In this document: piece after piece, positions 55,226 through 64,000 of the stretch | Numbering within the stretch: the first letter of the stretch is position 1 | Layout: the number at the start of each line of letters is the position of its first letter | Source: Acinetobacter sp. WCHAc010034 | Lineage (GTDB): Bacteria; Pseudomonadota; Gammaproteobacteria; Pseudomonadales; Moraxellaceae | Assembly (NCBI RefSeq): GCF_001696615.3 | Contig: NZ_CP032279.1 | Span: forward strand, 2,790,001 to 2,854,000 | Direction of reading: 5' to 3' | DNA: 64,000 bases | Translations under genes and position numbers: made by a program | The notes under the pieces: model-generated | Database searches by the model: none | What the model was told of the DNA's origin: nothing | Seen by the model: only the letters and a program-made list of their open reading frames with translations

Positions 55226-56518
55226 ATGAATAAAAATGCTATGGAAAAAATTGAGACGGTTTCAACCGATGAGCTCCGCAGTGTGCAGCTGGAACGCATG
55301 AAGAGAACGCTGCAGCATGCTTATCAGAACAGCCCGGTGTATAAAAAGAAGTTTGACGAAGCAGGCGTGCACCCTGATGATTTCAAATCTTTAGAGGACT
55401 TGGCGAAGTTTCCATTCACCACCAAGCAGGACCTGCGCGATAATTACCCATTCGGCATGTTTGCTGTGCCGCAAGAGCAGATTGTACGGGTGCATGCATC
55501 TTCAGGCACGACGGGCCAGCCGACGGTTGTGGGCTATACGCAAAATGACATTAATGTCTGGTCAGATGTGGTGGCGCGCTCACTGCGCGCCGCCGGCTTA
55601 AGCAATAAAGATACTATTCAAGTATCTTATGGCTATGGCTTATTTACCGGCGGTTTAGGCGCGCATTATGGCGTGGAGCGCTTAGGCGCAACCGTAATTC
55701 CAATGTCGGGAGGCCAAACTGAACGTCAAGCGCAGCTGATTCATGACTTTAAGCCAACGGCAATTATGGTTACGCCATCGTACTGCTTAAACATTATTGA
55801 AGCTTTGGAGAAAAAATTCGGCACAGCGAAAAACTGTTCGATTAAAACCGGCGTATTCGGTGCAGAGCCGTGGACCAATGAAATGCGCAAGGAAATTGAA
55901 GAGCGTTTAGGCATTGATGCGCTGGATATTTATGGCTTATCTGAAGTGATGGGGCCGGGCGTGGCCATGGAATGCCTTGAAAGCAAAGACGGCCCAACCA
56001 TTTGGGAAGATCATTTCTATCCTGAAATCATTCATCCGGAAACCGGTGAAGTGCTGGCGGACGGTGAGCTGGGCGAGCTGGTCTTTACTACGATTACCAA
56101 AGAAGGCATGCCGGTCATCCGCTACCGTACCCGCGATTTAACCCGCCTGCTGCCGGGAACTGCGCGCACCATGCGCCGCATGGATAAAATTGTCGGGCGC
56201 AGCGACGATATGATGATCATCCGCGGCGTAAATGTGTTCCCGTCGCAAATTGAAGAGCAGATTCTGCATATTCCGCAGCTGCTGCCGAATTATCAGATCC
56301 AGATTTGCAAACAAGGCCATTTAGATACATTGCATATTCAGGCCGAAATGCGTAAAGATATCAGTCAGGCTTTGGCTGCTCAGCTGGCGGCGCAGCTGAA
56401 AAGCCAAATTAAAACCATGGTGGGCCTTTCTGTCTGTGTGGAAATTCTGCCGGAAGGCAGCCTGCCGCGTTCAGAAGGCAAGGCGCAGCGGGTATTTGAT
56501 ATCCGCAAATCGGCATAA
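55226..56518 (+). CDS. paaK: Phenylacetate-CoA ligase
   Basis: The 430-residue adenylate-forming enzyme makes phenylacetyl-CoA, the pathway's first step and inducer. The ATP loop is SSGTTGQPTVVGYT near 93, with YGLSEVMGPGVAMECLE near 234 and a C-terminal lysine in SEGKAQRVFDIRK. GGAGGAAG precedes the ATG. Confidence 0.96.
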   Translation: MNKNAMEKIETVSTDELRSVQLERMKRTLQHAYQNSPVYKKKFDEAGVHPDDFKSLEDLAKFPFTTKQDLRDNYPFGMFAVPQEQIVRVHASSGTTGQPTVVGYTQNDINVWSDVVARSLRAAGLSNKDTIQVSYGYGLFTGGLGAHYGVERLGATVIPMSGGQTERQAQLIHDFKPTAIMVTPSYCLNIIEALEKKFGTAKNCSIKTGVFGAEPWTNEMRKEIEERLGIDALDIYGLSEVMGPGVAMECLESKDGPTIWEDHFYPEIIHPETGEVLADGELGELVFTTITKEGMPVIRYRTRDLTRLLPGTARTMRRMDKIVGRSDDMMIIRGVNVFPSQIEEQILHIPQLLPNYQIQICKQGHLDTLHIQAEMRKDISQALAAQLAAQLKSQIKTMVGLSVCVEILPEGSLPRSEGKAQRVFDIRKSA

Positions 56519-56525
56519 GCATGAA

Positions 56526-56555
56526 CGGATAATGATTCAATTGAATGATCATCCG
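56526..56555. promoter_or_regulatory. 30-bp dyad upstream of paaX
   Basis: CGGAT (56526-56530) and ATCCG (56551-56555) flank the perfect palindrome ATTCAATTGAAT (56535-56546). It lies in the 64-base gap between paaK and paaX and could be an operator for paaX autoregulation or a processing hairpin. Confidence 0.5.
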
Positions 56556-56582
56556 CGTATTACAAGGTAACTGTGAAGCGAA

Positions 56583-57524
56583 ATGAATCCAAAATTAAAA
56601 CAAGTTATTGATGAGTTCATTAATAATGAAGCGTTAAGCGGCACATCGCTGATTATGACCGTATTTGGTGACTGCATTTTTCACCGCGGCGGCATCATCA
56701 GTCTGGCCAGCCTGATTCAGCTGATGGATGTGTTTGGCTTTAATGAGCGCTCAGTCCGTACCGCGGTATTCCGCCTGGTGCAAAATGGCTGGCTGGTGTC
56801 AGAGAAAATTGGCCGTACCAGCTATTACCGTGTTACTGAAAGCAGCCGCCAGCGCTTCATTATGGCGGATCAGAAAATTTACAGCTTCAACCATCAGGAA
56901 TGGGATCAGAAGTGGGACTTGGTGCTGCTGAGTTCAGTGGAGCTGGAAAATAAAGCGGTTTTGAAAAAAGAGCTGGAATGGCTGGGTTTTGCCAATATTG
57001 CCGCCAATGTCATGGCGTATCCGGGCTGCGACCACCTGAAACTGCAGAATTTATTGCTGAATTTAAAAATGACCGATCAAGTGGTGATTTTCAAAGCTGA
57101 AGCGCTGCAGCTGTGGCAGGAGTCCTATCCGACTGTCAAGCGCATGGTGGAAAGCAATTGGCCTGTGGCTGAACTGCACCAGCGCTATGAAAAATTCATC
57201 AGCGATTTCAGGGAATTTTTCAATTCAGTGGAAAATGAAGCCGAGCTGGATCCGGTGCAGGCGTTTCAAATCCGCATTTTGCTGATTCATCAGTACCGCC
57301 GTATTTTGCTGAAAGATCCGAATTTGCCATTTGAGCTGCTGCCGTCCAATTGGCTGTCACTGAATGCCAGAAATTTAAGCAGCAACCTCTATCAAACTGT
57401 AGTGGCCGCCGGTGAAGAGTTCTTTATGGAAACAGCAAGAACGTCTGAAGGCTCTATGCCGCCGGCGCATCCGCAATTCTACAAGCGCTTTGGCGGACTC
57501 AAGCAGGAAGAAGCCAGCTATTAA
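56583..57524 (+). CDS. paaX: Phenylacetate degradation repressor PaaX
   Basis: The 313-residue regulator has a winged-helix domain at residues ~20-90 (FGDCIFHRGGIISLASLIQL, then RSVRTAVFRLVQNGWLVSEK) and a PaaX-type C-terminal part (AYPGCDHLKLQNLL). PaaX represses paa genes until phenylacetyl-CoA binds. It is downstream of paaK on the same strand. Confidence 0.94.
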   Translation: MNPKLKQVIDEFINNEALSGTSLIMTVFGDCIFHRGGIISLASLIQLMDVFGFNERSVRTAVFRLVQNGWLVSEKIGRTSYYRVTESSRQRFIMADQKIYSFNHQEWDQKWDLVLLSSVELENKAVLKKELEWLGFANIAANVMAYPGCDHLKLQNLLLNLKMTDQVVIFKAEALQLWQESYPTVKRMVESNWPVAELHQRYEKFISDFREFFNSVENEAELDPVQAFQIRILLIHQYRRILLKDPNLPFELLPSNWLSLNARNLSSNLYQTVVAAGEEFFMETARTSEGSMPPAHPQFYKRFGGLKQEEASY

Positions 57525-57565
57525 ATGCCTTTAAGGCCGATATTGAAAGTTTAAAGGAATAAACG

Positions 57566-58165
57566 ATGCCGTGTTATGCTATTGATGGGGTGATTCCTGT
57601 CGTCAGCCCCAAAGCTTATGTTCATCCGACAGCTGTACTGATTGGCGATGTGATTATTGAGGATGGGGCCTATATCGGCCCTTTCGCGGCGCTGCGTGCG
57701 GATTTCGGCGGCATTCATATTCATAAAAATGCCAATGTGCAGGACTCCTGCATCATTCATGGCTTTCCTAACTATGTCACCGTAGTTGAAGAGTTTGGCC
57801 ATATTGGCCATGGCGCCATTCTGCATGGCTGCCGCATCCGCAAAAACGTGCTGATTGGCATGAACAGCGTGATCTTGGATGAATCGGATATTGGCGAAAA
57901 TACAATTATCGGCGCCAACAGCACCGTCAAAGCCAAAGCGCAGATTCCAGCAAACTCCTTAGCGCTGGGCAGTCCGGCACGCGTTATTCGCGCTTTAGAC
58001 GATAAAGAAATAGCATGGAAGCGTCAGGGGACTGGGCAGTATATTCAGCTGACTGAACGCTGCTTGGCAACGATGCGCGAGGTCGAGCCTCTGCTTTATG
58101 CCTGCGCTGAGCGTAAGACGCATCAAGACTTTATGGCGGAGTATGGCATTAAGCAAAACAGCTAA
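57566..58165 (+). CDS. paaY: Phenylacetate pathway thioesterase-like protein PaaY
   Basis: The 199-residue protein is a left-handed beta-helix, gamma-carbonic-anhydrase fold: hexapeptide repeats run from residue ~12 to ~130 (VLIGDVIIEDGAYIGPFAAL) with metal-binding His in SCIIHGFPN and GHIGHGAILHGC. PaaY hydrolyses dead-end CoA thioesters. AAAGGAA lies before the ATG. It ends the paa unit; no paaI is found. Confidence 0.92.
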   Translation: MPCYAIDGVIPVVSPKAYVHPTAVLIGDVIIEDGAYIGPFAALRADFGGIHIHKNANVQDSCIIHGFPNYVTVVEEFGHIGHGAILHGCRIRKNVLIGMNSVILDESDIGENTIIGANSTVKAKAQIPANSLALGSPARVIRALDDKEIAWKRQGTGQYIQLTERCLATMREVEPLLYACAERKTHQDFMAEYGIKQNS

Positions 58166-58428
58166 GCGCTGGCAGGAGCCTGCAGCCATGTGAAATCAAT
58201 CTGGCCATTGCTGCGGGCCGTATAAAAAGCTTTTGCAGCAATACTGCAGGCGAAAGCCAGAGAATAGAAAGAGCTGAAGCCTGTGCCGGATAAAACTGCA
58301 GCACAGCCGAATTTAAAGCGGGAGCTGATGGAGAAGCGCGGCTTCTTTGCGCAGCCGGCTACCGTTTAGGAAAACAGCCAAGGCGAGCTTAAGGCAGAAC
58401 AAGAAGTGATCTGCTGATGCAAGAAAAT

Positions 58429-58884
58429 TCAAAGCTCCAAATACATATTATCTGCGTCTTGAATCCATTCCTGAAAGCGCGCCAGAGTCCAGTCAAAATC
58501 CTGCGCATTGCGGGTGGCGCATTCCCACCAGATGCAGACCTTCCAGTGCTGCTTCAGCAGCCTCAGGGTATGCGCGGTATCGCGCTCTACATTTTTTAAA
58601 ATTTTGGGCTGCCAGTAATCCAGATTGCTTTTCGGCCAGTGGAAATACTTGCAGTCATGCTGATGCCAAAAGCAGCCATGCACAAAAATAACCGTATTGT
58701 ATTTTTTCAGCACAATATCCGGCTTGCCGGGCAGGTCTTTATTATGCAGGCGGTAGCGGAAGCCCAGGCGATGCAGCGCCTTGCGGATCTGCAGTTCAGG
58801 CTTGGTATTCTTGGAGTGGATGGCCGCCATATTTTCAGAGCGTGTCAGCACTTTTCTGTTTTTCGGCTGTACTTTGGCGGTCAT
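58429..58884 (-). CDS. vsr: Very-short-patch-repair endonuclease
   Basis: Vsr nicks DNA 5' of T in T:G mismatches formed when 5-methylcytosine deaminates. The 151-residue protein has SENMAAIHSKNTKPELQIRK near 17-36, PGKPDIVLKKYNTVIFVHGC with the active-site Asp near 55, and the zinc-type FWHQHDCKYFHWPKSN. AAGGGAG stands eight bases before the ATG at 58884. The usual partner, a cytosine methyltransferase, is not in the window, so it is an orphan here. Confidence 0.92.
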   Translation of the reverse strand: MTAKVQPKNRKVLTRSENMAAIHSKNTKPELQIRKALHRLGFRYRLHNKDLPGKPDIVLKKYNTVIFVHGCFWHQHDCKYFHWPKSNLDYWQPKILKNVERDTAHTLRLLKQHWKVCIWWECATRNAQDFDWTLARFQEWIQDADNMYLEL

Positions 58885-59159
58885 CACGGTTACTCCCTTG
58901 AGGGCAGCGCGCTGGAGATTTGGAAATTCAGCCGGCGAATGCGCAGCCATATTAAAGAGTTTAGCCCGCAAACCCTGTCAATGCGAATATTCAATAGGCA
59001 AAAAACCGCGGCGCCGGCTGCTTGGCCGGCGCCATTTGGCAAGAAGAATGCGGGATGCAAGGCCGAAGTGAGCCAGTTCAGGCCCTGCACGGCTTATCCG
59101 CGTTTAGCATGCAGGCGGCTAACAGTGCGGAAACACGCCTTGCGCAGTTTGAGAAGACT

Positions 59160-59354
59160 TTAGATTTCACGCCATAGCGTGTTTTTGTCTTTCAGGGAGA
59201 TCAGGAAGTTAAAGTTTTCATCATCGCGGACCAATAAGCCGCCGGGCGCGTGCATAAGCACTTTAAGCAGGGTGCCGGTTTCAAAAATCAGCGGGCTGCA
59301 GTTTTCTTTTTTCAATGTGATGGGCTTAAGCAGCTCAATAACATGGTTTTCCAT
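59160..59354 (-). CDS. Small hypothetical protein
   Basis: The 64-residue product starts at 59354 with a strong AAGGGGGAG site seven bases upstream; a longer frame to 59468 is rejected because it lacks one. The sequence (MENHVIELLKPITLKKENCS, then PGGLLVRDDENFNFLISLKD) looks like a compact beta-rich fold. I recognise no family. Confidence 0.6.
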   Translation of the reverse strand: MENHVIELLKPITLKKENCSPLIFETGTLLKVLMHAPGGLLVRDDENFNFLISLKDKNTLWREI

Positions 59355-59862
59355 TTTTATTCTCCCCCTTAAAATTGTTTTGATTGTTTTATGATCATAG
59401 CATAATTTGTTATTTTTTAAATATTTTATGTAAATTGTGTCAAACAAAATAAGAAAAATGCGCAGCAATTAATGCTTAATTACAGTGAAAAATTGCGCGA
59501 GATTTAATTTTAATTTCTGATTTTGCACAGCTTTATGCTGCTATGCAGGGCAGCTGCTCTCCATCTTCAAGGCTGATGAATTTATTTAAAATGAATTGCT
59601 GTGGCGCTGCATGCTGAACCGCGCATTTCCCTTGTGCGCAGCCGGCCGGCGCCAAGCATGGGCAAATTTGCCCTGCAGAGTCATCCTTTATTTTGCATTG
59701 GAGCGGCATGGCGCTGCCGAAACAGCTAAGATGGAAGGCGCGATGCAGAAAAACTGAACAAAATATCTGAAAAAATTGCAAATTTTAAAAGAAAAATTAA
59801 GGTTCCGGTTTTATGATCGGCATATATTCCCCAAAGGCAAACATAAAGGACGCCTCAGCCGC
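59355..59862. other. Gap upstream of sbmA
   Basis: Divergent promoters for the small gene at 59354 and for sbmA are expected here, and the first 100 bases are AT-rich. The only coding candidate is the small Cys-rich frame at 59533-59709. No terminator or repeat stands out. Confidence 0.4.
59533..59709 (-). CDS. Possible small Cys-rich protein
   Basis: A 58-residue frame reads MPLQCKIKDDSAGQICPCLA, then PAGCAQGKCAVQHAAPQQFI and a C-terminal NKFISLEDGEQLP. The clustered cysteines look like a metal-binding knuckle. There is no clear ribosome site; it could be a random frame. Confidence 0.35.
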   Translation of the reverse strand: MPLQCKIKDDSAGQICPCLAPAGCAQGKCAVQHAAPQQFILNKFISLEDGEQLPCIAA

Positions 59863-61059
59863 ATGTTTAAATCTTTCTTTCCAAATCCAAAATGGTTCTT
59901 TGGATCGCTGCTACTCTGGTTCGCTGTTAATATTGCGCTTTGGTACAGCGGCGGCAGCGGCTGGGGAACGTTTCTGGGCTTCCCGCAAGGCTATGACGCT
60001 GTGGAACTGCCGATAGGCGTCAGCCGTTTCTGGTCGCCGGCATTTTTATGGTTTTATCTGTGGTTCGGCATCTCGGCTGCAGCTTTCGCTCTGTGCTGGC
60101 GGGCGAAATCCAATAATCCCTGGCAGGGCTGGTCGGTCTGGGGCTCTGCATTCATTTTATTCAACATCTGGTTTGGCGTGCAGGTCAGCGTGGTGGTAAA
60201 TGCATGGTACAACCCGTTTTATGACCTGATTCAAAAGATGCTCAGCACGGGCGGCGGCGATGTCGGCCAGCTGTATGCAGGCATCATGACCTTTCTGTAC
60301 ATTGCGATGGTGTATGTGACGGCAGCGGTTTTCAATCTGTTTTTTGTCAGCCATTATGTCTTCCGCTGGCGCACGGCAATGAATGACTATTACACCCGGA
60401 ACTGGGGTCAGCTGCGCCAGATTGAGGGCGCGTCGCAGCGTATTCAGGAAGACACCATGCGTTTCGCGCGCACGATGGAAGGGCTGGGCGTCAGCCTGGT
60501 GGAAGCGATGATGACGCTGCTGGCGTTTTTGCCAGTGCTGTTTTCGCTGTCTTCGCATGTCCAGCAGCTGCCGATTGTCGGCGCAATCCCGCATGCTTTG
60601 GTCTGGGCCGCGATTTCCTGGGCGGTGCTGGGAACTGCAGTGCTGATGCTGGTAGGCTATAAGCTCCCTGGTTTGGAATTCAATAACCAGATGGTTGAAG
60701 CCGCTTACCGCAAAGAGCTGGTATATGGCGAAGATAATCCTGAGCGCGCAGATCCGCTGACCTTGCAGGAGCTGTTCGGCAAGGTGCGCTTCAACTATTT
60801 CCGCCTGTATTTCCACTATGCCTATTTCAATCTGGTGCGCATCTGGTATATGCAGCTGGACAATATTTACGGCTTATTTGTGCTGTTCCCGAGCATTGCC
60901 GCCGGAGCGATTACGCTGGGCCTGATGATGCAGATCATCAATGTTTTTGGCAAAGTGCGTGAATCTTTCCAGTATTTGATTGCTTCCTGGCCAACCATTA
61001 TTGAGCTGCTGTCTATTTATAAGCGCTTAAAAGCCTTTGAATCGGCTTTGGATAAATAG
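59863..61059 (+). CDS. sbmA: SbmA/BacA-like peptide transporter
   Basis: The 398-residue inner-membrane protein imports peptides such as microcins and proline-rich antimicrobial peptides using the proton gradient. The start [20 protein letters not shown] matches E. coli SbmA (406 residues), supporting the ATG at 59863 over 59776. It has about seven to eight membrane segments and the cytoplasmic stretch [20 protein letters not shown] near 165-184. Confidence 0.94.
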   Translation: MFKSFFPNPKWFFGSLLLWFAVNIALWYSGGSGWGTFLGFPQGYDAVELPIGVSRFWSPAFLWFYLWFGISAAAFALCWRAKSNNPWQGWSVWGSAFILFNIWFGVQVSVVVNAWYNPFYDLIQKMLSTGGGDVGQLYAGIMTFLYIAMVYVTAAVFNLFFVSHYVFRWRTAMNDYYTRNWGQLRQIEGASQRIQEDTMRFARTMEGLGVSLVEAMMTLLAFLPVLFSLSSHVQQLPIVGAIPHALVWAAISWAVLGTAVLMLVGYKLPGLEFNNQMVEAAYRKELVYGEDNPERADPLTLQELFGKVRFNYFRLYFHYAYFNLVRIWYMQLDNIYGLFVLFPSIAAGAITLGLMMQIINVFGKVRESFQYLIASWPTIIELLSIYKRLKAFESALDK

Positions 61060-61067
61060 GCCACTCA

Positions 61068-61090
61068 GCCCGCAGGATGCGGGCTTTTTT
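61068..61090 (+). terminator. Terminator of sbmA
   Basis: GCCCGC/GCGGGC with a 5-base loop and six T, eight bases after the stop codon. Confidence 0.93.
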
Positions 61091-61383
61091 GAGGCTGCAG
61101 ATATGAACCGCGCAGCTTGCTACCCGGCCGCAGTGCTGAAAAGCCTGTGACGCCATTTGTGCAATAGCCGCCCGTAGCTGTTCTACGCTAAAAGTCGAAT
61201 TGATTTTTCATGCAGGCGGAAAGGCTGAATGGTTCAGGTTATTGCGGAATATGCCTATGAGTTTGGCAGTTTTACTTTGAAATCACAGACTGGTTCAATT
61301 AAAAATCTTATTAAAAACAATGTGTTAAATTTGATGTTTCTGTGAGTTTCGGCTATGTTGATTGACTTGGCAGCAGCGGAAAT
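61091..61383. other. Spacer before the lipoprotein gene
   Basis: No gene or repeat is recognised. An AT-rich stretch at 61290-61340 is the likely promoter region of the lipoprotein gene. Confidence 0.4.
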
Positions 61384-62352
61384 ATGCGTGTGAACTTCAA
61401 AAAATTATTGATGATCGGTAGCTTTGGCGCGGCCCTGCATGGCTGCAGCAGCATGGGGAATTTCAGCGCAGACCCGATGGCGGGCTATGCTTCCGCGCAG
61501 GAGCTTATTCTTAAAAAAAATCTCAATCAGCCGGACGGCGCGGCCAAAGAATATGTCTATGCATGGGGCGCGCGGCATCAGGGCGCTGACCCAGAATCCC
61601 TGTTGCCGCGCAAATATCTGAGCCAGTATTGCCATGCCAAAGGCGGCAGTTTTTCCCTGCTGCATAAAAGTTCACTCGGCTTGGTCAAGGACGGCAGGGC
61701 TAGAAATGCGCTGGCGTCCAGCAGCAATGTCTCGCAGGGCATAGGCGCATACCAGTGCAAGCAGCGCAATGGCCAGCGCTGGATTGTGTCCATTGAGCCG
61801 ATTGCTGAAATGCGGTCTGCGCAATATGCGGACGCGCGCGCCGTGCGTCTGCAGGCGCAAATTATGGATGCTGACGAAGCCCAGCGCTTTTACCGGAACA
61901 GCAGTCCGGCAGCCGTTGCCCCGAAAAAGGCGAATGCGGCGGCAGCCAAAAGCCCTGCAGCCAAGCCGGCCGCGCTGAAAGGCGCAGAAGATAAAAAAGA
62001 GCTTCCGGCAGCGGCTGAAACAGCCAAGCCGCCAGTGCAGCTGGCCGATACACCGCAGCAGCAGCAGATGAAATACTATGTGGCGGCCCGCCGTGATATC
62101 AACAGCGGCAGGAATCAGGTGGAAGCCTGCAACAATGCGCAGCGCGCCTACAATTACGGGCGCTTGCCGGGGTCAGCGGCTTCCAATGTGTATGCCGAAT
62201 CCGGCATGCTGGCGGCGCGCTGCTTAACCGGCATTCCCAGCTACAGCAGCCGCTTTTCCAATCCTAAAGCGCAAGCGCAGCGGATTCTGCAAAACTTGGC
62301 CGGCAATCATAATCATGCCGGGGCGAAGCATATGCTGAAGCAGATGAAATAG
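61384..62352 (+). CDS. Hypothetical lipoprotein
   Basis: The 322-residue protein has a lipoprotein signal ending in the lipobox ALHGC (Cys at residue 21). Residues ~178-225 are a low-complexity Ala/Lys/Pro linker (AAAAKSPAAKPAALKG). The flanking parts look folded, with Cys in SQYCHAKGGS, GAYQCKQRNG, VEACNNAQRAYNY and AARCLTG. It is probably an outer-membrane or periplasmic lipoprotein. Family and role are unknown to me. Confidence 0.75.
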   Translation: MRVNFKKLLMIGSFGAALHGCSSMGNFSADPMAGYASAQELILKKNLNQPDGAAKEYVYAWGARHQGADPESLLPRKYLSQYCHAKGGSFSLLHKSSLGLVKDGRARNALASSSNVSQGIGAYQCKQRNGQRWIVSIEPIAEMRSAQYADARAVRLQAQIMDADEAQRFYRNSSPAAVAPKKANAAAAKSPAAKPAALKGAEDKKELPAAAETAKPPVQLADTPQQQQMKYYVAARRDINSGRNQVEACNNAQRAYNYGRLPGSAASNVYAESGMLAARCLTGIPSYSSRFSNPKAQAQRILQNLAGNHNHAGAKHMLKQMK

Positions 62353-62460
62353 GCAGTTATTCCTTTTAGACTGGGGCTGGCCGGCTGAAGGCTATTGCCT
62401 GAACCATATTAAGCTTCCTTGCCGGCCGTGAAGCTTCGAATGGTGATATTTGCAGCGGCG

Positions 62461-63039
62461 TTACAGGCTGATGCTTGCGCCCAAGGCTTTGACAAACTGC
62501 GCCAGCCAAGCCGGATGCGCAGGCCATGCCGGCGCGGTGATCAGATGGCCATCGGTGACTGCTTCAGTCACAGCAATGTCGGCATAAGTCCCGCCGGCCA
62601 GTTTCACTTCGGCAGCGCAGGCTGGGTAAGCCGAGCAGAGGCGGCCTTTCAGCACGTCCGCCGCCGCTAAAAGCTGCGCGCCGTGGCAGACCGAAGCAAT
62701 TGGCTTCTGGGCTGCGTCAAACTCCCGGACAATTTCAATGACACGCGCATTCATGCGCAGGTATTCCGGCGCCCGCCCGCCCGGAATCACCAGCCCGATA
62801 TAATCAGCGGTATTTACCGCGCTGAAGTCATGGTTAATGGCGAAGTTATGCCCGCGCTTTTCGCTGTAGGTCTGCTCGCCTTCAAAGTCGTGAATGGCGG
62901 TGGCAATGCTGTCGCCGGCTTTTTTATCCGGACAGACGGCATGCACGGCATAGCCAAGGCCAGTCAGGAACTGAAAGGGCACCATGGTTTCGTAGTCTTC
63001 GGCATAGTCGCCCACCAGCATCAGGATTTGTTTAGGCAT
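62461..63039 (-). CDS. DJ-1/PfpI family protein
   Basis: The 192-residue protein has the family nucleophile Cys in [17 protein letters not shown] near 117, an upstream Glu in [11 protein letters not shown] near 15 and the sequence [16 protein letters not shown]. Members act as glyoxalases, deglycase-like enzymes or chaperones. It is not in an operon with its neighbours. Confidence 0.9.
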   Translation of the reverse strand: MPKQILMLVGDYAEDYETMVPFQFLTGLGYAVHAVCPDKKAGDSIATAIHDFEGEQTYSEKRGHNFAINHDFSAVNTADYIGLVIPGGRAPEYLRMNARVIEIVREFDAAQKPIASVCHGAQLLAAADVLKGRLCSAYPACAAEVKLAGGTYADIAVTEAVTDGHLITAPAWPAHPAWLAQFVKALGASISL

Positions 63040-63336
63040 GTTTTTTCTCTCTGTTTAGATTTGATTTATATGAATTTTATTTCACCATAGCACATCAGCA
63101 TGGCAGTTTTAAGAATTTTGGCGGTCTTTTAGTCGGATAGGCCTAAAACAGCCTATGAATAGATTTACTTTATGGCGGCATCTAAAGCGAGCGTGCTTTT
63201 TGATGCGGGAGCGTATTGCGCATGCGGGCAGCGATGTGTAAAGGTTGAGCTGCAGCCGGCATTGGAGCATCAGGCTGGATAGACGCAGCGGCAAATGGCT
63301 GTTTAATCAGGTAACTATGCTTGAGGAAAAATAGAA

Positions 63337-64000
63337 TGATTAAAAAGAAAATCGGCTTGCGTTCAGCTGTTTTAGCAGCCTATGCTTGCTTTACGCCTGC
63401 AGTTTTTGCCGCGCCTTTGCAGATTTTGGCGTTTGAAAAAGCGCAGCTGGGCCAAAGCGAGCAGCATCAGCTTTGTGAACAGCTCAAAGCGCTGTGTCAG
63501 CAGCCTGAGAAATGGCGCAGCTTAAAAACAGCGGATCAGAGCTTATGGCTGCTGGCTGGCGGTGATATTGCCCAGTTTAATGCATCTGCAGCGGGCTTTA
63601 AATTATCGCAGCAGTGGCATCTGGACATTTCTGATCAAGCGCAGGGCGCATCGAATGGGCAGTTTATTTTTCCCAAGCTGTTTCCAATGGCGCAGAACCG
63701 CTATGCCGTTGCTGTGATTGACAGTTTTTCTGAAATGTATTCGGGCGGCGGGGCGGGCATCGAGCGCGCCAGCTTTTATGAGCTGAAGGATGCTGGAACT
63801 GCGCATCAGTTTATTCAGAATTACCCTTTCAGCTTGAACCGGATGATCCGGGCCTGCTTTTCCGAACAGGATTATGCAAGCGCAAAGGGCAATTGCCATG
63901 ATGAAGACCGCTTGAGTCTGGATATCCGGCCCGTCAAGCCGATGCTGTGGCAATTCCGCTACCGCTATAATTTGAGCGTATCGCCAGCATCAGATTCGGG
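63337..64000 (+). CDS. Hypothetical secreted protein, cut by right edge
   Basis: The frame is open from the ATG at 63337 to the end of the window (221 codons). GAGGAA precedes the start. The N-terminus is a signal peptide (MIKKKIGLRSAVLAAYACFT, cleavage after AVFAA near residue 29). The mature part has cysteines in HQLCEQLKALCQQP and IRACFSEQD ... GNCHDE, and a glycine-rich MYSGGGAGIERASFYEL. I recognise no family. It is not covered on the minus strand by any better gene. Confidence 0.7.

Noticed and set aside
59776..59862. Upstream start for sbmA
   Set aside because: The ATG at 59863 begins the conserved MFKSFFP sequence; the extension looks unlike the family.
1..64000. CRISPR arrays
   Set aside because: No regularly spaced 24-40 bp repeats were seen.

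Overview
This window looks like chromosome of an Acinetobacter species or a close Moraxellaceae relative. The evidence is gene content and order: a complete phenylacetate (paa) cluster flanked by paaZ and paaX/paaY, a multicomponent phenol hydroxylase operon with its sigma-54 activator, catechol 1,2-dioxygenase, a taurine (tau) operon, MocR-type regulators and sbmA. No rRNA, tRNA or CRISPR array was found.

Positions 1-16,840 are accessory DNA, much of it AT-rich and decayed. A P4-type tyrosine integrase (1212-3159) is split by an IS1-family element (1544-2331) with 23-bp inverted ends and a perfect 8-bp target duplication; removing the element restores the reading frame exactly. Next comes an AT-rich cargo block. 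Its core is an overlapping two-gene operon on the minus strand: a HEPN-like protein (6517-7020) and a ~936-residue protein with two P-loop NTPase domains, one MinD/ParA-like and one KAP/Sll1717-like (3704-6514). This is my best candidate for an undescribed defence or toxin system. It is followed by the tail-only remains of a P2-like prophage (gpD, U, T, E/E', FII, FI; 8244-14478). The remnant keeps a canonical programmed -1 frameshift site in gene E, but has a frameshifted tape measure and a sheath gene with a frameshift and an amber codon. Beyond it are a rearrangement breakpoint joining two 5'-truncated genes (leucine-rich repeat and SMI1/KNR4 immunity-like), an IS5-family remnant and a SUFU-like secreted protein.

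Positions 17,200-27,750 hold tauABCD for taurine uptake and desulfonation; a class II aldolase / DapA-like lyase pair divergent from a MocR regulator; a GNAT acetyltransferase; a BenE-type transporter; and a second MocR regulator. A 62-bp promoter module occurs twice, once upstream of the GNAT gene and once between the transporter and the second MocR gene, which suggests a small regulon.

Positions 27,859-36,680 form an aromatic catabolic unit. The minus-strand genes mphKLMNOP, catA and an outer-membrane SphA/MetA-like gene convert phenol to catechol to cis,cis-muconate. The divergent mphR encodes an NtrC-type activator. A sigma-54 promoter and two 6-6-6 inverted-repeat activator sites lie between them.

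Positions 36,681-44,520 contain a repeat-rich spacer, a lone PP2C phosphatase, an MBOAT plus two SGNH proteins (envelope polysaccharide O-acetylation type), a small secreted protein and an MFS transporter. Positions 44,714-58,165 are the phenylacetate cluster: paaZ divergent from paaABCDEFGHJK-X-Y. A motif of the form ATGWWWCKTTT recurs upstream of paaZ, paaA and the MFS gene and may be the PaaX operator.

Positions 58,400-64,000 carry an orphan vsr, a small unknown gene, sbmA, a lipoprotein, a DJ-1/PfpI protein and a secreted protein that runs off the right edge.
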